This document shows, piece by piece, positions 1 through 5,442 of a stretch of 5,730 nucleotides of DNA (positions are counted from its first letter, which is position 1; every line of letters begins with the position of its first letter). The notes beneath the pieces were generated by a model. The model was not told where the DNA came from. It did not search any database and saw only the letters and a list, made by a program, of their open reading frames with translations. The translations under genes and the position numbers were made by a program. This stretch comes from Actinomycetota bacterium. Lineage in GTDB: Bacteria; Actinomycetota; Humimicrobiia; Humimicrobiales; Humimicrobiaceae. The stretch is taken from NCBI GenBank assembly GCA_023475715.1, contig JAMCVO010000701.1, forward strand, positions 1-5,730, in the 5' to 3' direction.

Positions 1-71
1 CTCATACCTCCTGAAATTTCCTGGACAAATTTCAAATATTATAGAGAAAAACTAAATTACTTAATAGATAA

Positions 72-254
72 TTCATAGATGTCCGGTACAACTTTTTTAA
101 AGGTATATCAACAAATAATTTCTCCAGCGTTCTATCAGCCATAAGTGCAGGAATCTGTGAAAAAAAAGATGAAGATACATTTGCGCTTTTAAAAAAAGCT
201 GACGAACTCCTTAATGATGTCGAGCAAAAGGGTAAAAACAGAGCGAAATACTAA
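72..254 (+). pseudogene. Remnant of GGDEF (diguanylate cyclase) domain, C-terminal end
   Basis: This frame encodes about 60 residues ending at a TAA at 252-254. Its second half has the pattern of the end of a GGDEF domain: SAISAGIC stands where families have a (V/A)SIG-type strand, then a charged loop, then LLKKADELLNDVEQKGKNR, matching the usual LLxRADxALYxAKxxGRNR. The usual Tyr of ALY is replaced. The same frame has stops at 12-14, 42-44 and 69-71. It contains no ATG, GTG or TTG between 72 and the stop, and the GGDEF signature half is absent, so it cannot be expressed as a normal protein. I read it as the decayed tail of a cyclic-di-GMP synthase gene whose front is lost or frameshifted away. 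It converges on the lipS2-like gene, and the two stop codons overlap. The family call rests on about 40 residues. Confidence 0.55.
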
Positions 255-1276
255 ATAAACGCACAACATTGTTCGATAAATTTATATTTAAGATTATTGT
301 CAATCACAAATTCTATCGTCTTTTCTGAAGGGAACGCTATTGTATTTACTCCGTTTTTTAATAAGCTTATTTCCAGATTGTCTAGCTCAGGACCTGATGA
401 TTTTGCGCACCCCAGCACTTTTGGGGTATCGGGCATTAGCTTTTCCGCATAATTAAATAAGTCCAAAATTTCAGTTGTCTTGACTCCTGATGAATTTAAA
501 TTTATCTGACTTGATATTTTTTTTAGCAATACAAATACTATAGAGTCTACTCCGATTTTAGAAATTTCATCAATTGCTTCAAACTCTTTTGTTATCCTGC
601 CGTCGCTTATACCTATAATTATATGTGGTGAAATTTTCAGTCCCGCATTTTTTAAAATTCTTATTGTTGTATAATAATCATTCTTATCAAAACCTCTTAG
701 GTTGTAAACATTTTCAATGGCATTTTTATCCGGTATTATATTTACAAGAACTCCATCAATGTTGCTTTCTTTTAAACTGATGGCTGTGTTATTGTCAACA
801 AATCCAAGATGCATGAATATTTTTATACTAGATCCAAACTTTGATTTGATTTCCTTTATTTCCTTATAAATTTGTCCGTCAAGCGGGAGGCTTCCATTTT
901 TAGTAAAACCTCCGCTTAAAAGTATTCCGCCAACAGTTCCTTCCAAGAATCCGTCCAGGATATTTAAAATTCTGTTGTCACTATTTTTAGTGCAATCAAA
1001 TCTATCATGATTAAAATCTGCACCATAATCATTTAAATCCAGCATATCTCTAAGCAATATGCCTTTGCAATGTTTGCATAACAGGTCGCATTTATGGCCG
1101 GTAATGCTTATATTCAGGAAACTGTTCGGCCTGTTTTTATAATATTTACTGATAAACACTTTGGAGCCTGGCACGGCAAATATTATTTCCCTGTCGGGAT
1201 TTTTTAATTCTTCTAATGGTTTTTTGAAACCCTTTTGCAAGTTTTTGTTTACTTTGTCCAAGTTTTTAAGATTCAT
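251..1276 (-). CDS. lipS2: LipS2-like radical SAM lipoyl synthase subunit
   Basis: Radical SAM enzyme of 341 residues. The CxxxCxxC motif is at C63, C67 and C70 (GHKCDLLCKHCKG) and binds the SAM-cleaving 4Fe-4S cluster. A glycine-rich strand (GGILLSGGFTKNG, 117-128) is the SAM-binding GGE-like motif, and PHIIIGI (217-223) is a later barrel strand. The C-terminus has LGC (C290) and a terminal QCCAFI (C337, C338). These are likely ligands of a second, sulfur-donating cluster. In the described LipS1/LipS2 system LipS2 acts first, adding sulfur at C8 of a protein-bound octanoyl group. Assignment as LipS2 comes from the CxLxCxHCxG form of the motif, the QCCA tail and the LipS1-like neighbour. The ATG at 1274-1276 lies inside the end of the upstream gene (11-base overlap) with only a weak AGG six bases before it, so translation is probably coupled. 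It is probably not BioB or HydE. It could be another paired radical SAM enzyme, but the ligase and flavoprotein neighbours favour lipoate. Confidence 0.8.
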   Translation of the reverse strand: MNLKNLDKVNKNLQKGFKKPLEELKNPDREIIFAVPGSKVFISKYYKNRPNSFLNISITGHKCDLLCKHCKGILLRDMLDLNDYGADFNHDRFDCTKNSDNRILNILDGFLEGTVGGILLSGGFTKNGSLPLDGQIYKEIKEIKSKFGSSIKIFMHLGFVDNNTAISLKESNIDGVLVNIIPDKNAIENVYNLRGFDKNDYYTTIRILKNAGLKISPHIIIGISDGRITKEFEAIDEISKIGVDSIVFVLLKKISSQINLNSSGVKTTEILDLFNYAEKLMPDTPKVLGCAKSSGPELDNLEISLLKNGVNTIAFPSEKTIEFVIDNNLKYKFIEQCCAFI

Positions 1277-2321
1277 GAAAAGCCTGTAGGATTTTAATCT
1301 GATTGCCTATAATTTCCTTGTCTTCATCAGTTGGTTCAAAGGGGTAATTCCTGAAAGTATCTGACGGTCTTTCATTTGCAAAAGGCCTGTTACAGGCTGA
1401 TATTTTATTGTTGGAACTGCAGGGACAGCCAGAGGTCATAAAAGCATGACCTTCATCAAGTACTTCTTTTAAATCATAGTTAAACGCAGCTAATCTGCCA
1501 TCTTTGTCAAACCTTATATTTGCAGGATCCAGGTTTTCCTCGTTTATCAGATATCTTGCTATCTGGATTTTTCGATAGCTTAAAAGCGCTGGGGGATCCA
1601 AATCAACAAGTTTGCTGCAAGCTTCAGGGTAAAAAGAAAATAAATGAGTCTTTGCTCCAAGCTTATGTGCCTTATAGATAATCCGGACCGCTTCTTCTTC
1701 AGTTTCACCCAACCCAACAATAAGATGAATTCCGACTTTAAAAGATCCGAAAATATCTATGGACCATTTCAGGACCTGCCAGTATTTTTCCCAATTATGG
1801 GGCCCGCCCACACCGCTGCCTCTGTATTTGTTAAAAATTTCTTTAGTCGAAGCGTCAATGGCAACCCCGATCATTTCTGCACCTGAGTCTTTAAATTCCT
1901 GTAAAACCGAAGGTTTATTTATTAATGTGGGTGATATTAAAAGACTAATTGGGAGCTTTATCCTGTCTTTTATCAATCCGGTAATAAATCTTGTATCCTG
2001 CAGTGCATTTCTGTGTGTTATCATTGAAAGACATATTCTCTCGAAATCATTTTCTTTAGTCTTCAGCACGTCAAGCAAATCAGAAAGTTTATAAACAGGC
2101 CATTTAACCCTTATGAAAGTTTTTTTATTGCGGTGTTTGTTGGAATCTGTGTATTCAGTTTTGGATATTCCGCAGTAAGCACATTTTCCTATGCAGCCCT
2201 CATCATATGTCAGAAGCAAATTAAGTCCGGTAAGTTTAACTCTATCCGTAAACATTCCCGGCTCTAGCCCAAGAGATATTGCTGCTGCAAGGCTTGTCTG
2301 AATAAATTCTGGACTATTCAT
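1266..2321 (-). CDS. lipS1: LipS1-like radical SAM lipoyl synthase subunit
   Basis: Radical SAM enzyme, 351 residues from the ATG at 2319-2321. CxxxCxxC lies at C43, C47 and C50 (GCIGKCAYCGIS), preceded by the LNLLLTYDEG strand typical of LipS1-type proteins. GVAIDAST (152-159) and HLIVGLGETEEEA (199-211) are core barrel motifs. Near the C-terminus is TSGCPC then CNRPFANERP (C299, C301, C310), which I take as ligands of the auxiliary sulfur-donor cluster. Known LipS1 acts on the 8-mercaptooctanoyl intermediate and adds the second sulfur at C6; these proteins are often mis-annotated as biotin synthase. The frame stays open upstream to a TTG at 2405, but those 28 residues are a low-complexity Tyr/Phe/Lys run with no ribosome-binding site, so I chose the ATG. 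No Shine-Dalgarno precedes the ATG either; a TATAAT box ends 10 bases before it, so the transcript could be nearly leaderless. First gene of the leftward arm, overlapping lipS2. Confidence 0.83.
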   Translation of the reverse strand: MNSPEFIQTSLAAAISLGLEPGMFTDRVKLTGLNLLLTYDEGCIGKCAYCGISKTEYTDSNKHRNKKTFIRVKWPVYKLSDLLDVLKTKENDFERICLSMITHRNALQDTRFITGLIKDRIKLPISLLISPTLINKPSVLQEFKDSGAEMIGVAIDASTKEIFNKYRGSGVGGPHNWEKYWQVLKWSIDIFGSFKVGIHLIVGLGETEEEAVRIIYKAHKLGAKTHLFSFYPEACSKLVDLDPPALLSYRKIQIARYLINEENLDPANIRFDKDGRLAAFNYDLKEVLDEGHAFMTSGCPCSSNNKISACNRPFANERPSDTFRNYPFEPTDEDKEIIGNQIKILQAFHES

Positions 2322-2367
2322 ATTAAATTCAATTATATTTAAAAAAAACTTATAATAATAAAACTTG

Positions 2368-2382
2368 TAACAGTATATGTTA
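2368..2382. promoter_or_regulatory. 15-base palindrome, candidate operator
   Basis: TAACA-GTATA-TGTTA is a perfect 5+5 inverted repeat with a five-base spacer, lying between the two diverging genes and downstream of the plus-strand -10 candidate. Its position suits a repressor or activator site acting on both arms, for example one sensing lipoate status or redox state. The arms are short and AT-rich, no regulator gene is in view, and the match may be chance. Confidence 0.25.
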
Positions 2383-2419
2383 TTAAAAATCAATTTTGAA
2401 GGCAAATAAATCTTAAGTT

Positions 2420-2426
2420 AGAGGAG
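2420..2426 (+). promoter_or_regulatory. Ribosome-binding site that fixes a TTG start
   Basis: AGAGGAG is a near-consensus Shine-Dalgarno sequence six bases before TTG at 2433-2435. It is the strongest ribosome-binding site inside the module and is the reason for choosing the TTG as start of the ligase gene. Confidence 0.75.
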
Positions 2427-2432
2427 AATTAT

Positions 2433-4022
2433 TTGAAAATAAAAAACAGGGTAAGAGTGCTGGATACAGGATCCCTAAGTGCTTCGGAAAATATGGCTCT
2501 TGACGAAACAATCCTTGAGGCAAGAGAAAAAAATTTAATTCCGGACACAATAAGGTTTCTAAGCTTTAACCAGCATTGTGCTCTAGTAGGTTATTTCCAG
2601 ACTGTTGAAAACGAATTGAGAACGGATTTCTGCAGACAAAATGGTATTGACATAAACCGTAGAATTACAGGTGGCGGCGCCCTTTACTGGGGTACCCGGG
2701 ATATTGGTTGGGAATTCTTCTTCTCCAAAGAGAGCTTTAAATTGCCGATGTCAAATACGGAAGGTTATTATAAATTGTTCTGCACTGCAGCTTCTGCAGG
2801 AATTAATGGTTTCGGAGTAAATTCCAGTTTCAGACCAAGAAATGATATAGAAATAAATGGTAAAAAAATCTCAGGCTCAGGTGGAACTTCAATTGCCAAT
2901 GCTTATATGTTTCAGGGCACTCTTCTTGTGGATATAAACTTAGATCTTATGATCAGAGCTTTAAAGATCCCAATCGAAAAATTAAAGTATAATGAAATTA
3001 ATTCTCTTAAAGAAAGAGTGACCTGGTTAAGCAGGGAACTTGGATTCCTCCCATCAAGAACGGAAATAATAGATAAGCTGCTTGGAGGTTTTACTGAAAC
3101 CCTTGAAGTTAACTGGTATTTTGATGAATTATCCAGGAAGGAAAAGGAGATTCTGAAGCAGAAAATAGCATATTTCAAAAGTAAAAAGCATATTAACAGA
3201 CTGAAGGAAAAAAGAAGCTGTTATTTTTTGAGGTCAATAGAAAAAACGGAAAAAGGCATTGTTAAATGCACGGCAGACATTGACCTCAAGAGAAATATTT
3301 TAAAAAAACTTGTTTTTACAGGTGATTTCTTTATTTATCCCCGCAGGGCAATATTTGACCTTGAATCGATTCTAAAAAATATTCAAATAAGAAAGGATAA
3401 TATTCGGGAAATTGTAAATAATTTTTATAATAATTATCAGCAATCTATTGAGGGTGTAAGCAGCCAGAATCTGATATCTGCGATAAATAAGTGCCTGGAT
3501 AAGCTTGAATTTAAAAAATATAAAATACCCTTAAAATACTTTAACGATATTTTTATTGTAGAAGCTGATGGAAATCATTTTGGAAAATTAAAAATAAAAA
3601 GTAAAATCGAAATTTTACTGCTTCCATATTGTGTAAAAATGATGGAATGCAGTTTCAGGTACAGGGACGGATGCAATTTCTGTGAAATGTGCAGTTTCGG
3701 AGAGGCGGTTAAACTTGCTAATCGGAATGGAATCAGAAATATAACAATAATTAGCTATGAATGTCTTGAAGAAAATTTAAAAAGGTTAAAAGCTGAGGGA
3801 GTAAAATTTTTTGCCGGCTGCTGCTGTGAAGCATTTTATATAAAGCATAAAGAAGATTTTGAGAAAATAGGTCTTCCTGGGGTACTGATAAATATAGATA
3901 ATAAAACATGTTATGATTTGGGTAAAGAAAAAGAAGCTCATAATGGAAAGTTTGAGGGCTTTACTGAGTTGAAAATTCCATTATTAAAGAAAATTCTGGA
4001 AATATTTAATAAAGATGATTGA
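2433..4022 (+). CDS. Lipoate/octanoate-protein ligase fused to a cysteine-rich DUF116-like domain
   Basis: A 529-residue fusion. Residues 1-230 are the LplA catalytic fold: RRITGGGALY (76-85, ligand-binding loop), NDIEINGKKISGSGGT (137-152, with K145 at the position of the catalytic-pocket lysine) and QGTLLVD (161-167). Residues about 190-360 continue as LplA does, with the SLKERVTWL helix and an accessory domain ending in KLVFTGDFF (292-300) and a small helical tail. This domain should activate lipoate or octanoate with ATP and load it onto an acceptor lysine. Residues about 365-525 resemble DUF116: LPYC (C400), C406, a CxxCxxC cluster (C414, C417, C420), GCCCEAFY (C463-C465) and DNKTCYDLG (C493). 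This is enough cysteine for one or two Fe-S clusters. LplA enzymes normally stop near 330-350 residues, so the extension is additional. It opens the rightward arm and overlaps the flavoprotein gene by eight bases. It matches the role of sLpl(AB) in LipS1/LipS2 pathways. The ligase call is firm, the DUF116 call good, and the function of the extension unknown. Confidence 0.87.
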   Translation: MKIKNRVRVLDTGSLSASENMALDETILEAREKNLIPDTIRFLSFNQHCALVGYFQTVENELRTDFCRQNGIDINRRITGGGALYWGTRDIGWEFFFSKESFKLPMSNTEGYYKLFCTAASAGINGFGVNSSFRPRNDIEINGKKISGSGGTSIANAYMFQGTLLVDINLDLMIRALKIPIEKLKYNEINSLKERVTWLSRELGFLPSRTEIIDKLLGGFTETLEVNWYFDELSRKEKEILKQKIAYFKSKKHINRLKEKRSCYFLRSIEKTEKGIVKCTADIDLKRNILKKLVFTGDFFIYPRRAIFDLESILKNIQIRKDNIREIVNNFYNNYQQSIEGVSSQNLISAINKCLDKLEFKKYKIPLKYFNDIFIVEADGNHFGKLKIKSKIEILLLPYCVKMMECSFRYRDGCNFCEMCSFGEAVKLANRNGIRNITIISYECLEENLKRLKAEGVKFFAGCCCEAFYIKHKEDFEKIGLPGVLINIDNKTCYDLGKEKEAHNGKFEGFTELKIPLLKKILEIFNKDD

Positions 4023-5265
4023 GTGTGATGTTCTGATAATTGGAAGCGGGCCCGCAGGTGCAAGTTTGGCTTACTTTTGCAAAAAGAATGGCCTGGATAC
4101 AGTGCTTGTTGAAAAGAAAAAGAATGTGGACAGGCCGGTAAGATGTGCAGAATTTGTGCCTGCCAATATTGCTAACCTTTTTGACTTTAAAATTGCAGGA
4201 ATTAACAACCAGACTGACTTCATGGATACATATCTGGGTGATTTGAATGGTTTTGAAGTTATAGCTAAAACCAAATCCCCGGGATTTATTCTGGATAGAG
4301 ATATTTTTGTAAAAGACCTTGTAACCAGGTTTAAAAGAGACGGGGGAAGATTTATAAATTGTGCAAAAATTGTTTCTATCGAAATACCTGAATCGAAAGA
4401 TAAAAATTTTAAATTCGTACATGAGTATCCACCGGTATTCTCAAACTGGACTATCTCAACGATATTTGATAGAAAGAAAAACGCTGGTTTTAAAATAAAG
4501 GCTAAAATAGTGGTGGGAGCGGATGGGCCTTGTTCTTTTGTAGGAAAATTTATCGGCTCAACAAATAAAAGCTTTGTAACGGCAATTCAGGAAAAAATCA
4601 AAATAAAAGAAAAGGAAATTTTTAAAACAGTAAACAACCGAAATAAAATATTTTTTACACCCTATTTATATTGTGGTTACGGGTGGATTTTTCCAAAAAA
4701 TGGAAGCATGAATATCGGTGTGGGTTTAGAAATTTGTGATCAATTTATTAAGTATTTAAATAATAAACATGTTAACTCTAGCATAGGCTTGAAAGATATT
4801 TTAACTCTTTTCAAGGAACAATTGTGCAGGTCAAACCTGATAAACAGGGAATATCTAAATTTGACTTACAGAGAAGTAGTTACAGGACTTATTCCTGTTT
4901 CCGGAATCGTTGAAATACCGGCATTAAGAAATTTCATATTGATTGGAGATGCAGCAGGTCTCTGCAATCCGATAACCGGCGCCGGTATATTCAATGCAGC
5001 TTATTCTTCAAAGCTTACGTTAGAAACAATCTTGAAAGCAGTTAAGAATAATGATTTAAATATTGTTTTAAATATAAAAAATATTTACGAAACTGAATTC
5101 GGACATAGCATAAGACGCGCATTGGAAAAAAGAAATTATCAGCGGCAAAATTGGTTAAATATGTTGGAAAATAATATGAAGCTGCAAAGCAATGAATATA
5201 GCTCCTCCCAATTTTTTAACTTGATCAAACAAACCTGGATAACTTTTAAGGATTATTGGAAATAA
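4015..5265 (+). CDS. lipT: FAD-dependent oxidoreductase, geranylgeranyl-reductase family (LipT-like)
   Basis: A 416-residue flavoprotein with the p-hydroxybenzoate hydroxylase/geranylgeranyl-reductase fold. It has an N-terminal dinucleotide-binding GSGPAG (10-15) with LVEKKK closing the strand, RCAEFVP (43-49, C44 where family members have a conserved active-site cysteine), GADGP (168-172), YGWIFPK (222-228) and the second FAD motif GDAAGLCNPITGAGI (311-325). There is no signal peptide and no obvious membrane segment, so it should be cytosolic. Its ATG lies inside the last codons of the ligase gene (eight-base overlap) with no good ribosome-binding site, so translation is probably coupled. 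Database labels would call it geranylgeranyl reductase, but no isoprenoid gene is present. LipS1/LipS2 loci often carry such a flavoprotein, named LipT, whose role is not settled. Supplying electrons for SAM cleavage or managing thiol/dithiolane redox state are inferences. The C-terminal 45 residues show no motif I recognise. Confidence 0.78.
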   Translation: MIECDVLIIGSGPAGASLAYFCKKNGLDTVLVEKKKNVDRPVRCAEFVPANIANLFDFKIAGINNQTDFMDTYLGDLNGFEVIAKTKSPGFILDRDIFVKDLVTRFKRDGGRFINCAKIVSIEIPESKDKNFKFVHEYPPVFSNWTISTIFDRKKNAGFKIKAKIVVGADGPCSFVGKFIGSTNKSFVTAIQEKIKIKEKEIFKTVNNRNKIFFTPYLYCGYGWIFPKNGSMNIGVGLEICDQFIKYLNNKHVNSSIGLKDILTLFKEQLCRSNLINREYLNLTYREVVTGLIPVSGIVEIPALRNFILIGDAAGLCNPITGAGIFNAAYSSKLTLETILKAVKNNDLNIVLNIKNIYETEFGHSIRRALEKRNYQRQNWLNMLENNMKLQSNEYSSSQFFNLIKQTWITFKDYWK

Positions 5266-5304
5266 CCTGTCTTATCGCCTTCTTCTAGCTGCTCAGCATT
5301 ATTC

Positions 5305-5328
5305 TAAAAAATTTGTTAATATTTTTTA
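5305..5328 (+). terminator. Weak AT-only hairpin after lipT
   Basis: TAAAAAAT (5305-5312) and ATTTTTTA (5321-5328) are perfect inverted arms around an eight-base loop, 39 bases after the lipT stop. With no G-C pair the stem is weak, and it may only reflect base composition. It is the first possible terminator for the rightward arm. Confidence 0.25.
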
Positions 5329-5356
5329 ACTTCAAATAACCTAAAAATATCAAACA

Positions 5357-5440
5357 AAGCCAGGTTTCTCTCTTTTATTATCTTCATACCGGATTTTATT
5401 ATATTTTGTCCGGTATCTCTGTTTATATTTATCCTGGTTT
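5357..5440. terminator. Nested inverted repeats at the convergent junction, possible bidirectional terminator
   Basis: An inner perfect stem, ATACCGGA (5386-5393) with TCCGGTAT (5409-5416), encloses a 15-base AT loop. An outer stem, AAGCCAGG (5357-5364) with CCTGGTTT (5433-5440), has one G-U pair on the plus strand. The structure lies between the end of lipT and the end of the convergent peptidase gene, where a shared terminator is expected. On the minus strand the outer stem is followed by a T-rich tract; on the plus strand no clean T run follows. The inner stem is the better-supported part. Confidence 0.35.
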
Positions 5441-5442
5441 AG

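Larger units (their letters stand above)
2322..2432. promoter_or_regulatory. Divergent promoter region between the two lipoate-gene arms
   Basis: This very AT-rich gap separates the diverging lipS1 and ligase genes, so it should drive both. On the plus strand TATAAT at 2351-2356 is a perfect -10 hexamer, but the matching -35 position (2328-2333, TTCAAT) is poor; it would leave a leader of about 70 bases. On the minus strand TATAAT (complement of 2332-2337) sits ten bases before the lipS1 ATG. In DNA this AT-rich, -10 matches arise easily, so both are candidates only. Confidence 0.4.

Noticed and set aside
6..13. AGGAGGT on the minus strand, a strong ribosome-binding site
   Set aside because: The ATG beside it (3-5) is too close to be its start, and any gene it serves would begin outside the window, so it cannot be supported here.
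1..78. Plus-strand open tail of 25 residues ending at a TAG (76-78), possibly the end of a gene to the left
   Set aside because: Too short and featureless to tell from chance. The adjacent frames also have no match I recognise.
251..2321. Reading the two radical SAM genes as biotin synthase (BioB) or HydE/PylB-type enzymes
   Set aside because: No other biotin or hydrogenase gene is present. The C-terminal cysteine groups and the ligase plus flavoprotein context fit LipS1/LipS2 better.
2322..2405. A 28-residue upstream extension of lipS1 from TTG at 2405
   Set aside because: The extra residues are a low-complexity Tyr/Phe/Lys run translated from promoter-like AT-rich DNA, with no ribosome-binding site, and the protein family begins at the MNSPEFIQTSLAAA segment.
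4006..4422. Open frame on the minus strand beneath the start of the flavoprotein gene
   Set aside because: It is antisense to a well-supported gene, its translation shows no recognisable motif, and it has no ribosome-binding site. The same applies to antisense frames at 1644-1886, 1759-2094, 2912-3178 and 4071-4274.
80..5415. Nine-base direct repeat TGTCCGGTA at 80-88 and 5407-5415, flanking the whole module
   Set aside because: It looks like a target-site duplication, but one 9-base match between two stretches of this length is not surprising by chance. The right copy is part of a hairpin, and no transposase or terminal inverted repeats are present.
5266..5442. Search for a small gene or RNA in the convergent gap
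   Set aside because: Only AT-rich DNA and the hairpins listed were found; no frame with a ribosome-binding site and no tRNA-like fold.
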